From the NCBI GenBank assembly GCA_017478485.1, contig JAFVDI010000031.1, positions 426,394 through 490,393 of the forward strand: DNA of 64,000 bases, in the 5' to 3' direction. The DNA is from Clostridiales bacterium. Lineage in GTDB: Bacteria; Bacillota; Clostridia; Saccharofermentanales; Saccharofermentanaceae. A model generated the notes under the pieces. The model saw nothing but the letters and a program-made list of their open reading frames with translations. It was not told the origin of the DNA and did no database searches. A program made the position numbers and the translations under genes. This document shows positions 51,358 to 60,096 of this stretch, one piece after another. Position 1 is the stretch's first letter; each line of letters begins with the position of its first letter.

Positions 51358-53397
51358 TTAATTGTACTTGAAGTTAACTGCTCTGTAAGCGTAATACTGA
51401 GCATAGCCGTATGTCTTAACAGTAACGGTAATGGTTACTTTCTTACCGGGCTTAATGGAGAAGTCTCTCTTAGGAGTACCAACCCACTGACCGTTCTTGG
51501 CTTTGAAGCTCAGTGAAGAGGAAGACATGCTCTTGATGGCAGGCTCTGTAAGAAGTGAAAGGCTTACGCTCTTAAGTGACTTCTTAAAGCTTGCTGTCTT
51601 GCCTGACTTGTTGACCATAACTACATCGTATTTGAATCCGCCTGAAGTGTTCCTGAAGTTGGTAACTTTTGCGGAGAATTTGCTTGTAGCAATACCATAG
51701 TTAACAGGCTTCTTGGCAGTAGTCTGTGACGTAGCCTGGGTAGTCGTAGCTGCTGTTGTAGCTTCGGTCGTTGTTTCAGTTGTTGTTTCAGTTGTAGTAG
51801 CCTCTGTTGTTGTCTCTGCGGTAGTAGCTTCAGTTGTTGATTCTGTCGTAGCTTCTGTGGTGGTCTCTGTAGCAGCCGTAGTAGTCTCTGTAACTGTAGC
51901 TGTTGTAGTTGTCTGGATCGTAGGAAGCGTTTCTACGGGCTTTCTTCCGAAGACCTGACCGATCTTATCGATGTTCTGCAGGATAAGAAGGATACCTACG
52001 AATGCAACGATAATGACGCCGAGAGTAATGATTCCGCCGATTCCGGGATCCTTAGGAGCCTTGGCAACCTTCTTTTTCTTTGTCTTCTTAACTGTATCGA
52101 CAGGAGAAATACCGGATTTTGTGTGAGTTGTAGTGGTTGTCTTCTGGCTCTTCTCAACTGCAAGGGCTCTTCTGGGGTCCTCAGGTCTGATAGATTCGAT
52201 GGCAGCACCCGTAGGAGCAGGTCTTGAGAATGTGGGAGCTGTAAAGGACTTTGCAGCTTCGCCGGGACGCTGACCGGAAGCAGGCTTGTTTGCAGATACT
52301 GCGGGAGCCTGCTTCTCGCCCTTTTCAGCAGCTTTAGCTGAAGCGGGAGCAGTATGAGCAGGAGCAGTTTTTTCGTTCTGAGCAGCCTTTGCTGAAGCAG
52401 GTGCCGTATGAGCAGGTGCAAAAGGCTTCTCGTTCTTAGCGGCAGCCTTTGCAGCAGCGGGAGCTGTGTGTCCGGGTCTCTCGTTCTTTTCAGCAGCTTT
52501 AGCTGAAGCGGGAGCTGTATGAGCAGGCGCAGCTTTCTCATTCTGCTCAGCCTTTGCAGCGGCAGGAGCTGTGTGTCCGGGCCTTTCGTTCTTTTCAGCA
52601 GCTTTAGCTGCAGCGGGAGCAGTATGAGCTGCAGGTGCCTTAGGAGCATGATGAGCTGTTTCTGCTGCTTTTGGCATAGCAGGCTTGGGTGAAGGTGTAG
52701 GCCTGATAACGAAAGGAGAGGGAGCAGCTTTTTCTTCTGCACCGACTTCAGGGATGTCATCAAGGATGTTAGCTGAGCTGAAAGCGTTTACGCCGGAAGA
52801 AACCGTTCCATATGTCTTAACTTCAGGCTTCTTGTCAGCTTTGTGCGCACTGGGACGCTCTGCGTTTGCAAAAGGGCTCTTATCCTTGTCATGCTCTGAT
52901 GTAGCATAATCAAGATCCTTTCCTGAATTGAAGAGCTTCTCGTCTTTTTTCTGGGAAGCAGCAGGCCTGGACTGCCCCTTATCGCTTCCGAAAACGGGAG
53001 TGTTGCTCTTATCGGGACCCTTGGAAACATTATCGGAAGGCTTTCTGTCGAACGTACCGCCGTCCTTGGGGAAAGCGGGAATGGAAGCTTCTTTGTTCTT
53101 CGCAGGTTCAGCCTTTACAGGTTCTGCTTTAGGCTCTTCCTTGGGTGTTTCTTTCTGTCCTATAGGCTTGAAAGCGCTGATAGTATCATCGATCTCGAAA
53201 TCATCGAATTCGTCTTTGAAACTATCGAAGTCATCCTTAACGCTGCTGCCTTCTTTAAGCTTGTCGGAAACAGAGTTGGACTTGTCGCCGGGTTTGAACT
53301 GTACCGCAAACGAAGAATTGATGAAATCTTCGCCGGACTTGTTCTGACCTTTGCCAGAGTTGTTCTTCTTGTTCAAATCATCTGGATCAAATGGCAT
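51358..53397 (-). CDS. Repetitive single-pass membrane protein with Thr-rich stalk, function unknown
   Basis: A 679-residue protein. Residues 1-245 are charged, low-complexity and rich in Lys, Asp, Ser and Pro (MPFDPDDLNKKNN start). About 255-365 contain six imperfect 17-20-residue repeats with core HTAPA-(A/S)-AKAA. A membrane span follows (about 452-474, IITLGVIIVAFVGILLIL), then a Thr/Glu-rich stalk (about 490-570, TTTEATT-type repeats) and a C-terminal beta-rich domain with FSAKVTNFRNTSGGFKYDV and a KPGKKVTITVTVKTYG strand. The N-terminus should be cytoplasmic and the C-domain outside. ATG at 53397 has GAGGGG upstream. Confidence 0.7.
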   Translation of the reverse strand: MPFDPDDLNKKNNSGKGQNKSGEDFINSSFAVQFKPGDKSNSVSDKLKEGSSVKDDFDSFKDEFDDFEIDDTISAFKPIGQKETPKEEPKAEPVKAEPAKNKEASIPAFPKDGGTFDRKPSDNVSKGPDKSNTPVFGSDKGQSRPAASQKKDEKLFNSGKDLDYATSEHDKDKSPFANAERPSAHKADKKPEVKTYGTVSSGVNAFSSANILDDIPEVGAEEKAAPSPFVIRPTPSPKPAMPKAAETAHHAPKAPAAHTAPAAAKAAEKNERPGHTAPAAAKAEQNEKAAPAHTAPASAKAAEKNERPGHTAPAAAKAAAKNEKPFAPAHTAPASAKAAQNEKTAPAHTAPASAKAAEKGEKQAPAVSANKPASGQRPGEAAKSFTAPTFSRPAPTGAAIESIRPEDPRRALAVEKSQKTTTTTHTKSGISPVDTVKKTKKKKVAKAPKDPGIGGIITLGVIIVAFVGILLILQNIDKIGQVFGRKPVETLPTIQTTTTATVTETTTAATETTTEATTESTTEATTAETTTEATTTETTTETTTEATTAATTTQATSQTTAKKPVNYGIATSKFSAKVTNFRNTSGGFKYDVVMVNKSGKTASFKKSLKSVSLSLLTEPAIKSMSSSSLSFKAKNGQWVGTPKRDFSIKPGKKVTITVTVKTYGYAQYYAYRAVNFKYN
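52303..52626 (-). repeat. Six coding repeats, HTAPA(A/S)AKAA type
   Basis: Degenerate in-frame repeats of 51-60 bp encode alternating Ala-rich and Asn/Glu/Lys-rich segments inside the membrane protein at 51358-53397. Copy number is likely to vary between strains by slippage or recombination (inference). Confidence 0.75.
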
Positions 53398-53413
53398 AGT
53401 TATTCCCCTCACA

Positions 53414-53500
53414 GATTTTTTAATATAGTCTTATTCTATCGTTAATTGATTTTCATTCAATATTTTTAGAGTCTATAGCGAGACTATATTATTAAAAATC
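53414..53500. repeat. Inverted repeats flanking the promoter of the repetitive membrane protein
   Basis: The left arm (53414-53431) and the complement of the right arm (53481-53500) are identical over 18 bases, GATTTTT plus TAATATAGTCT, apart from a 2-nt AA insertion. The 49 bp between them hold a minus-strand promoter with TTGAAT at 53460-53455 and TAGAAT at 53438-53433 (16-bp spacer). Confidence 0.65.
53433..53460 (-). promoter_or_regulatory. Promoter for the repetitive membrane protein
   Basis: Minus-strand TTGAAT and TAGAAT are separated by 16 bp. The GAGGGG ribosome site lies 25 bp further down. Confidence 0.55.
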
Positions 53501-53546
53501 AGTTACAAGTGCAATCCCTGTTGTTTTTATCCGCAAAGTCTCGTCC

Positions 53547-53575
53547 TTGACATAAAGGGTATCCGATGATATTAT
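53547..53575 (+). promoter_or_regulatory. Strong promoter for the tRNA-Leu/tRNA-fMet pair
   Basis: TTGACA and TATTAT are separated by 17 bp, 20 bp before tRNA-Leu. Confidence 0.82.
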
Positions 53576-53595
53576 CATTTGGCATTTACGGATAG

Positions 53596-53682
53596 GCTCG
53601 TGTGGCGGAATTGGCAGACGCAACGGACTTAAAATCCGTCGGAGTAAAATCCGTACCGGTTCAAGTCCGGTCACGAGCACCA
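53596..53682 (+). tRNA. tRNA-Leu (TAA), CCA encoded
   Basis: An 87-nt class II tRNA. Acceptor GCTCGTG pairs with CACGAGC, the anticodon stem-loop is GGACTTAAAATCC with anticodon TAA, a variable arm follows, the T arm is CCGGTTCAAGTCCGG, and CCA is encoded. Confidence 0.96.
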
Positions 53683-53713
53683 TTTATTCCGGAGAATGCG
53701 CACATCTTAATAT

Positions 53714-53790
53714 CGCGGAGTAGAGCAGTTGGTAGCTTGTCGGGCTCATAACCCGGAGGTCGTGTGGTTCGAGTCCCACCTCCGCAACCA
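53714..53790 (+). tRNA. Initiator tRNA-fMet (CAT), CCA encoded
   Basis: 77 nt. The first base C faces A at position 72 (no pair) and the anticodon stem has three G-C pairs (CGGG-CTCATAA-CCCG), both hallmarks of initiator tRNA. T arm GTGGTTCGAGTCCCAC; CCA is encoded. Confidence 0.94.
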
Positions 53791-53792
53791 AT

Positions 53793-53823
53793 AAGGCAAT
53801 TGCTGTTTAGCAGTTGCCTTTTA
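53793..53823 (+). terminator. Terminator after the tRNA pair
   Basis: An 11-bp stem (AAGGCAATTGC with GCAGTTGCCTT, one G-T pair) is followed by TTTTATA and T6. Confidence 0.82.
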
Positions 53824-53892
53824 TATTTTTTTAATATTTAGTGTATAATAATATACTGAGTTTTTCTGACTACATAGCTAGAGGAGTGACTT

Positions 53893-56800
53893 ATGGCTAA
53901 TCTTAGGAATGATCGCGCTCAGGAAAGGGGCAGTGTTGTAGACCGCCTCGTGCGCATCGTTATTCTTACAATAGTGTCTTTTATCGTGTCTATCGCGGCT
54001 GTCTCGTTCGCGGTACATCATATGAGACTTCAGTTTGAAGGTGAGTTCAAGGGCATCTCTGATAAAAAGGTTCATCAGGTCTGCGACATTGCAAAGATCT
54101 GCATCGACGGTGATGATTTCACATCAGCTACCGTTAATTCACCTCTCAAGTACGGCACGCTCTTAAGCCTCATGATGGCTGATACCACGAGCGAGAATCT
54201 TTCTGCTGAAGGTTACGGACTTTTCGCATACAAGGACGGACAGCTTTCACTTCTTGTAAGTGAGGGCGTTGGTGATACTTCCGAATTTGCGGTTGCGAAC
54301 CGCGACATCTCAACATGGCTAGGTTCAAATGAGCCTACCGCCGTCAAAGGACAGAATTACGAGAGCATCATTCTCCCGATCCATGACAGCACCGGTATGT
54401 GCGTCGGCGTATTTGAGTACAAGTGCACTTTTGACGGTCTCTATGAACTCGGCAACAAGCTCGAGGGAAGGATCCTTACGGCTGTCATCATTGCCGTTGT
54501 TATCGGTGTGGTCATCTTCATAGTTCAGGAACTCATAATCAAGCTTCTCCGCCGCAGGCAGGGAAATGCAGGCGCACAGGTGGAAGAGTCTTCCAGGGCT
54601 CGTGACAAGAGACTCATTTCTTCGACTATCGGATATTGTTTCGCGATCATCCTTGTCGTTCTGCTCGTAATGTCCAGGCAGCTTTCTTCCGTATATATCA
54701 CGACGCTCGAGAGCGAGCGCGCCGACGCAATGTCGAAATGTGCAGTCTCGTCATCCGCCGCGCTTACATATACACGCGTTTCCGAGAATATGTCCTATAT
54801 GCTCCCGATCTACTCATATGCCGAAAACAAGCCTTATACGGTTTCGGTATATACAATGGCGGGAGATTCTTTCTTAAGACTCTATTCTTCAGCAGCTGAT
54901 GTTAATTCCACGGAGCAGTACTATCTGACAGGTGTAGGCGACCAGTACATTAACTGCTTCCAGCTCCAGGAAACAGCTTTTACACAGAGAACTGAAGCAG
55001 GGAAGGCCTATGTCTGCGCCATCTCTCCGATAATATCATCCGAAAACACGGTGTCCGGCATCCTTGAGATCATGATGCCCAGGGATGATTTCCAGGGTTC
55101 GTTAAACGGCATGAGCCTTTCATGGATATTCACGATCGTTTCGATCGCGATCTCAATGGGTATTGCCATCTTTGAACTCAATCTCATCATTTCGACAATG
55201 TCGCAGGGCATTACCGGAAATACTCCGGTACTTGTCATGTACGGTGAGAATGCGAACAGGTTCCTGTCATTCTTTGCGGCTTTCGGATCCGTCATGCTTC
55301 CGATATCATTTGCGGACTATTTCAAGGATTCGCTTTCGGATATGCCGGTCTATGTGGTACATGCCCTGATCGCCGTATCGATTCTGCTGTTCATCTGGGG
55401 TTTCTTCGGATTCTCTTCGATCAGATATGAACTCAAATCCAAGCTTACAAGCCGTGTCGCGCTTATATTCGTAACCGGTGCAGGATATTTCCTTGCTCTT
55501 GTTGCAGGCATTATCAACATTCCTTACGCAACGGCAGTTATAGCGCTTCCTGTCGGCTTCTGCTTCGGAATGCCGCTCGATTTCTTAAGGGATTACAGGA
55601 TCAATGCGGGCAAGCTCGGTTATAAGGATTACAGCGACAGGATAATCCATAATGTACAGAGCACTTCATATTTCCTCGGAATATCGGTCGGCACGGTCAT
55701 TACAGGTATCTGCTATGAGCGTTTCGGACTTCTTATCGTTGCCGTTATCAGCGGTGCGGCTCTGATCCTTACCGCTGTCGGAATGATCTATTTCATGCAG
55801 AACAACTCTGTTGTCAGGGAAGCTCCTCTTACGGTGGGCAGCTGGCTTCATGTCCTGTCTGACTCCAGGGCAGGGAGGTTCCTCAATTCATCGTTCCTCA
55901 TGCTCGGTGTCTCGTTCTCGTTCATGCTCGTATTCATTCCGAACTTCCTCGGCAATGTAGGCATCTCGCTTGCGACATCATCATTCTTCTATCTTGTCTG
56001 CGCTTTTTCCGCATGCGTTGTATGCGGTTATATAAAGAATCACTACGAGCATATCCTTACATCAAAGATCAGGGTGCTGATCCAGAGTGCTTCCACAGTC
56101 CTCGGACTTCTGGTGTTTGCGATGTTTCCTTCGGCCAAGACACTTGTCGTAACATCAGTACTCCTTGGTATCAGCCTCGGCATACATGACTTCTATTACA
56201 TTTACGCACTCTATCTGATCTGCAACGGAAGGATCAGGACTAATCTGCGTAAGTGTGCGGAGTACGCTTTCTACCTTGGCATCGGAGCGGTCGTGCCCAT
56301 TGCGATGACTGCTTTCATGGTCGATAACGTCAGGATCGTCATGATCATTGTGACTGTGCTTGTGGCTTTGATCTCGTTTATCTATCCTGCATCCGCTTAT
56401 TCTTCAATGGTCGATGAGAGTGATCCTTCGCTCAAACCCGAACCGAGAAGGAGAACGGAAAGAAATAATGCTCCCATGGGCAATCCTTATGGTCAGCCCG
56501 TTCCTCAGCGTCAGCCCCAGCCGCAGCAGCAGCCACAGCCTGCAATGGCTTACAATGATGCTTCTCCGTTTGGCGAAGCGATTCAGCCTGAGCCTGACAT
56601 GCAATACAATCAGATGCCTCAGGGGCAGCCTTCTCAGCAGTATGCTCCCGAGCAGCCGCAGTATCAGCCTGCACCGCAGCAGTATCAGCAGCCGTACCAG
56701 CAGCAATATGCTCCTGAGCAGCAGTATCAGCAGCCTTATCAGCAGCAGTATGCTCCCGAGCAGCAGTACCGGGAGGCACCCCAGCAGTATCAGCCGGAAC

Positions 56801-57030
56801 CTGCCGCACCGCAGCAATATGTTCCCGAGCAGCCTCAATATCAACAGTCATATCAGCAGCCATATCAGCAGCCATATCAGTCGCAGCCTTACGGTCAGCA
56901 GCAGTATGGTCAGCCGGCATACCAGCCTCAGCAGGGACAGGATATGTACGGACAGAATCCTTATCCGCAGCAGCCTGCGGATCCAATGGCTTTCCTGAAT
57001 GACGACGATCCCGGAAATGGAGGTGTATAA
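53893..57030 (+). CDS. MFS-like membrane protein with two extracytoplasmic sensor-like regions and Gln/Pro-rich tail
   Basis: A 1045-residue protein of unknown function. A first membrane span (about 21-43) precedes an outside region of about 150 residues with a PAS/Cache-like feel (VCDIAKICIDGDDF, YGLFAYKDGQLSLL, PIHDSTGMCVGVFEY). A span at about 195-215, a basic linker and a span at about 248-265 follow, then a second outside region of similar pattern (YTVSVYTMAGDSFLRLYS, YVCAISPIISSENTVSGIL). About 11-12 further spans resemble an MFS transporter (415-860), and the cytoplasmic tail is Gln/Pro/Tyr repeats. The next gene starts 2 bp after its stop. Confidence 0.7.
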   Translation: MANLRNDRAQERGSVVDRLVRIVILTIVSFIVSIAAVSFAVHHMRLQFEGEFKGISDKKVHQVCDIAKICIDGDDFTSATVNSPLKYGTLLSLMMADTTSENLSAEGYGLFAYKDGQLSLLVSEGVGDTSEFAVANRDISTWLGSNEPTAVKGQNYESIILPIHDSTGMCVGVFEYKCTFDGLYELGNKLEGRILTAVIIAVVIGVVIFIVQELIIKLLRRRQGNAGAQVEESSRARDKRLISSTIGYCFAIILVVLLVMSRQLSSVYITTLESERADAMSKCAVSSSAALTYTRVSENMSYMLPIYSYAENKPYTVSVYTMAGDSFLRLYSSAADVNSTEQYYLTGVGDQYINCFQLQETAFTQRTEAGKAYVCAISPIISSENTVSGILEIMMPRDDFQGSLNGMSLSWIFTIVSIAISMGIAIFELNLIISTMSQGITGNTPVLVMYGENANRFLSFFAAFGSVMLPISFADYFKDSLSDMPVYVVHALIAVSILLFIWGFFGFSSIRYELKSKLTSRVALIFVTGAGYFLALVAGIINIPYATAVIALPVGFCFGMPLDFLRDYRINAGKLGYKDYSDRIIHNVQSTSYFLGISVGTVITGICYERFGLLIVAVISGAALILTAVGMIYFMQNNSVVREAPLTVGSWLHVLSDSRAGRFLNSSFLMLGVSFSFMLVFIPNFLGNVGISLATSSFFYLVCAFSACVVCGYIKNHYEHILTSKIRVLIQSASTVLGLLVFAMFPSAKTLVVTSVLLGISLGIHDFYYIYALYLICNGRIRTNLRKCAEYAFYLGIGAVVPIAMTAFMVDNVRIVMIIVTVLVALISFIYPASAYSSMVDESDPSLKPEPRRRTERNNAPMGNPYGQPVPQRQPQPQQQPQPAMAYNDASPFGEAIQPEPDMQYNQMPQGQPSQQYAPEQPQYQPAPQQYQQPYQQQYAPEQQYQQPYQQQYAPEQQYREAPQQYQPEPAAPQQYVPEQPQYQQSYQQPYQQPYQSQPYGQQQYGQPAYQPQQGQDMYGQNPYPQQPADPMAFLNDDDPGNGGV
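56635..56895 (+). repeat. Coding Gln/Pro/Tyr repeats (YAPEQ, QYQQPYQQ)
   Basis: The tail of the MFS-like protein contains three YAPEQ and one YVPEQ copies separated by QYQQPYQQ-like units, with CAG-rich DNA. This is a low-complexity region, possibly variable in length. Confidence 0.75.
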
Positions 57031-57032
57031 CG

Positions 57033-57794
57033 ATGTCTGAAGAACTTTGGAATGAGAAACTTACCAGAGAGAATCTGAAAGATTTCTATATGGCTACGGT
57101 CGATATGGTCTATTCCTCCGTTTTCGGAATAACCAAGGAGCCTACAAGGTGCGAGCGTGCGATCGTTAAGTCTTATCTGGATATTTACGCAAAGCGTGCG
57201 AATGTTCCCGGTGAGCGTGTTATCTACGATTTCGGCGACATCCTGCTCGAGAATGCAAAAGCCATCGTAGCTGAATACCCGCTTCCCGAAAACCTTTCTT
57301 TTGAAGAGAGAAAGCTTGATGAGTATACGCGCAATTCCATGATTGAAAAGATTATTGCCAAGATCGACTCAAAGAGCTACAAGATGGCGGAATTCATTTC
57401 CACTGATGTCAAGAAGACCAAGAGGACCAAGCAGCTCAACAAGGTCAGCAGTTTCTTCCAGGTCACTCCGCTTCTTGTATTCGAGATCCTTATCCTCGCG
57501 GGTATCGTATGGTTTGTCGCTTATGTAGCGGTTACTTTCCCTTACAGGAACAGTCCGCTTATCAGGGAGAGGAGCATTTTCGAAAAATCTTCTATTCAGC
57601 AGCAGTATATCGCAGCGCTTCCTTTCTATCCGATCAAGCTCAGGCTCCCTGTTACACAGGGTGCTGCCCAGCAGCAGAATGCGCCTGATATTACTGCAAC
57701 AGAGACGACACCTCCGCCTACGACGACGGAAACCGCTCTGGCACCTGTGATCAATCAGACAACCGAGCCTGTGATCTCAGCAACCAGCGGCTGA
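57033..57794 (+). CDS. Single-pass membrane protein, likely partner of the MFS-like protein
   Basis: Not recognised. The 253-residue protein has a cytoplasmic helical domain (1-145; MATVDMVYSSVFGITKEPTR, ERVIYDFGDILLENAKAIV), one membrane span (about 148-170, LLVFEILILAGIVWFVAYVA), and an outside part ending in a Thr/Pro-rich stalk (TETTPPPTTTETA). The helical domain has a faint resemblance to small signalling or sigma-like helical bundles, not enough to name. It starts 2 bp after the MFS-like gene, so the two proteins probably work together. Confidence 0.65.
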   Translation: MSEELWNEKLTRENLKDFYMATVDMVYSSVFGITKEPTRCERAIVKSYLDIYAKRANVPGERVIYDFGDILLENAKAIVAEYPLPENLSFEERKLDEYTRNSMIEKIIAKIDSKSYKMAEFISTDVKKTKRTKQLNKVSSFFQVTPLLVFEILILAGIVWFVAYVAVTFPYRNSPLIRERSIFEKSSIQQQYIAALPFYPIKLRLPVTQGAAQQQNAPDITATETTPPPTTTETALAPVINQTTEPVISATSG

Positions 57795-57799
57795 TAAGA

Positions 57800-58783
57800 T
57801 CATTTACCTGAATTCTTTTCGGGATCGAAGCTCGCCAGAGGATTGCTGTCTACGGCTCTCTGGAGAGCTTCTTCATCTACATGGGTATAGATCTGGGTAG
57901 TGGAGACGCTCTGGTGACCCAGGATCATCTGAAGGTTCCTTATGTCGACATGACCGTATTTGTACATGAGCGTCGCTGCAGTATGTCTCAATTTGTGTAC
58001 CGAATATACGCGCGTATCGATTCCTGCTTCATCCAGAAGACGCTTTATGACTATCTGAATCATGTCATCTGAAATGCGCGTGCCTCGTTTTGAAACGAAA
58101 AGGGCTTTCCCGGCCTCAGGCTTGATCTTTATGGTGTTGCGTTCCGCGAGCCAGTCATCGAGCGCCGCAAGGCATGCGTCGTTAAGATAGATCGTACGTT
58201 CTTTATTACCTTGACCTATAACAGTCAGGATAGTGCCTCTGATATCGTTGGTGTTGATCCCGCGGAGTTCTGACAGACGCATTCCGCAATTGAGGAAAAG
58301 CGTTAACATGCAGTAATCGCGTGCATTTGATTCCTTTGGGGAAGCATAGGCGGTTTCCAGAAGCTTCTGGCTCTGCTCAAGAGTAAGATACTTCGGATTG
58401 CGCTTTCCTATCTTAGGTGTCTCGATATCGTAGGCAGGATTGGTATCGATGAGTCTCTTTTTTGCGTGAAGATACTTGAAGAAGCTCTTAAGGGAGGCGA
58501 TATGTCTTGCCCTGGAAGAGTTTGTCTGCTTTCTTGTCCTTGAAAGCCATATTATGAATGCCAGGATATCATCAGTGTTTACTTTGTTGAGCATCTTTAT
58601 GTCAACGTCAGAGACATCGATCTCTTCGAAAGGGGTATCGGCAGGGACCATCATCTTGTCCTGTTTGTAGAACCTGCAGAAGCAGACTATGTCATAGGAA
58701 TATTCCTTGACGGTGAGCTCGGCTCTGCCAAGCGCGGCAAGCATGTAATTGCAGTACTGATCAAGTACGGGAAAGGTCTGCAC
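57800..58783 (-). CDS. XerC/XerD-type tyrosine recombinase
   Basis: A 327-residue site-specific recombinase. The N-terminal SAM-like core-binding domain is followed by a catalytic domain with NCGMRLSELRGI (Arg), HKLRHTAATLMYKYG (His-x-x-Arg), LGHQSVSTTQIYTHV (His and Tyr). Length and domain layout fit chromosome dimer resolution (XerC/D at dif) rather than phage integrases, but a dedicated inversion role cannot be excluded. The start is GTG at 58783 with AGGGAG upstream. It converges with the preceding membrane gene, with only 5 bp between them. Confidence 0.86.
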   Translation of the reverse strand: MQTFPVLDQYCNYMLAALGRAELTVKEYSYDIVCFCRFYKQDKMMVPADTPFEEIDVSDVDIKMLNKVNTDDILAFIIWLSRTRKQTNSSRARHIASLKSFFKYLHAKKRLIDTNPAYDIETPKIGKRNPKYLTLEQSQKLLETAYASPKESNARDYCMLTLFLNCGMRLSELRGINTNDIRGTILTVIGQGNKERTIYLNDACLAALDDWLAERNTIKIKPEAGKALFVSKRGTRISDDMIQIVIKRLLDEAGIDTRVYSVHKLRHTAATLMYKYGHVDIRNLQMILGHQSVSTTQIYTHVDEEALQRAVDSNPLASFDPEKNSGK

Positions 58784-58859
58784 GCGTTTATTTCTCCCTG
58801 ATTGTTTATCTTGTTATATTTTAGCATAGCGAAATTCGTGTTTTTTGTTGCGGGTGTAC

Positions 58860-58888
58860 TTGTTATAAAAAAGTCATTGTGATAATAT
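58860..58888 (+). promoter_or_regulatory. Promoter for asd
   Basis: TTGTTA and TAATAT are separated by 17 bp. The following 60-bp leader contains two TTGTGC-type motifs (58888 and 58909 regions) but no recognised riboswitch. Confidence 0.5.
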
Positions 58889-58958
58889 TGTGCACGTACC
58901 AAAAACAATTGTGCGTGATACACGGACAAAATACAGAATGAAAGTAGTGTAAAAGAGT

Positions 58959-60044
58959 ATGGAAAAGAAGTTAAGAGTCGGCGTTATCGGTGCTACGGGT
59001 TATGTAGGACAGCGCTTTATCACATTGCTTGAGAATCACCCCTGGTTTGAGTGCGTAGCTCTCTGCGCATCCCCGAGTTCTGCAGGCAAGACATACGAGG
59101 AAGCTGTTGCAGGCCGTTGGAAGATTGATCTGCCGATGCCTGAATATGTTAAGAAGATGGTCGTGTACAGCACGGAAGATATAGAAGAATACTGCAAGCA
59201 GATCGATTTCACTTTCTGCGCGGTAAATATGAAGAAGGATGAGATCAAGGCCCTCGAAGAGAAGGTTGCAAAGCTTGAGACTCCCGTTGTTTCCAACAAC
59301 TCCGCAAACCGCTGGACAGAAGACGTTCCCATGATCATCCCTGAGATCAACAGCGATCACGCTGCACTCATCGATGCTCAGAGAAAAAGACTCGGAACTC
59401 AAAGAGGATTCATCGCAGTTAAGCCTAACTGCTCCATCCAGAGCTATGTTCCCGCTCTCACGCCTTTCCTCAAGAACGGCATCAAGGCTATCAACGTCTG
59501 CACATATCAGGCTATTTCCGGCGCGGGCAAGACCTTCGATATTTGGCCTGAGATGGTCGGTAACGTGATCCCGTTCATCGGCGGTGAAGAGGAGAAGTCT
59601 GAGAAAGAGCCTCTCAAGGTCTGGGGTAAGTTCGCAGGCGATCACATCGAGATCGCACAAAAGCCCCTTATCTCTGCTCAGTGCTACCGTGTAGCTGTTC
59701 AGGAAGGACATACGGCTGCAGTATCCGTATCTTTCGAGAACAAGCCTTCCATCGAAGAGATGATCGACGTTTGGAACAACTACGAGAGCGAAGCTTATAA
59801 GCTCGGTCTGCCTTCCGCTCCTAAGCACTTCCTGCAGTACATTGCAGAGGACAACCGTCCCCAGCCTAAGCTCGACGCTATGTTCGAGAACGGAATGGGC
59901 GTATCTGTTGCACGCTTGAGAGATGACATCATCTTCGACTATAAGTTCTGCTGCCTCTCACACAATACCCTCAGAGGAGCAGCCGGCGGCGGAATGCTCA
60001 CGGCAGAGCTTCTGACGAAGAAGGGTTACATTACTGCAAAATAA
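58959..60044 (+). CDS. asd: Aspartate-semialdehyde dehydrogenase
   Basis: NADP-dependent reduction of aspartyl phosphate, a branch point to lysine, diaminopimelate, threonine and methionine. The Rossmann start is VGVIGATGYVGQRFITLLE, the catalytic Cys is in KPNCSIQSYVPAL, and CTYQAISGAGKT plus a later LRDDIIFDYKF region follow. At 361 residues it is the archaeal/fungal-type enzyme rather than the shorter enterobacterial type. It is monocistronic, with a hairpin terminator downstream. Confidence 0.95.
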   Translation: MEKKLRVGVIGATGYVGQRFITLLENHPWFECVALCASPSSAGKTYEEAVAGRWKIDLPMPEYVKKMVVYSTEDIEEYCKQIDFTFCAVNMKKDEIKALEEKVAKLETPVVSNNSANRWTEDVPMIIPEINSDHAALIDAQRKRLGTQRGFIAVKPNCSIQSYVPALTPFLKNGIKAINVCTYQAISGAGKTFDIWPEMVGNVIPFIGGEEEKSEKEPLKVWGKFAGDHIEIAQKPLISAQCYRVAVQEGHTAAVSVSFENKPSIEEMIDVWNNYESEAYKLGLPSAPKHFLQYIAEDNRPQPKLDAMFENGMGVSVARLRDDIIFDYKFCCLSHNTLRGAAGGGMLTAELLTKKGYITAK

Positions 60045-60052
60045 GGCTTTTT

Positions 60053-60096
60053 GGCCCCGTTAGACTTGCGCAAAAATGTGCTTGACTAACGGGGTC
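60053..60096 (+). terminator. Hairpin terminator after asd
   Basis: A 10-bp stem around CCCCGTTAG/CTAACGGGG has an inner GCGCA/TGTGC stem. The downstream T run is weak. Its right arm overlaps the -35 box of the tRNA promoter. Confidence 0.65.

Noticed and set aside
52303..52626. Regularly spaced repeats that could suggest a CRISPR array
   Set aside because: The repeats are imperfect, in frame and code for HTAPA-type units; no unique spacers of even length and no cas genes.
51996..52763. A Leu/Arg-rich 255-residue frame within the repetitive membrane protein gene
   Set aside because: It is a frame-shifted reading of the Ala-rich repeats; composition is not protein-like.
58971..59828. A 285-residue open frame antisense to asd
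   Set aside because: It is a shadow of a highly biased coding strand; no ribosome site, no family motif, and it lies wholly inside asd.
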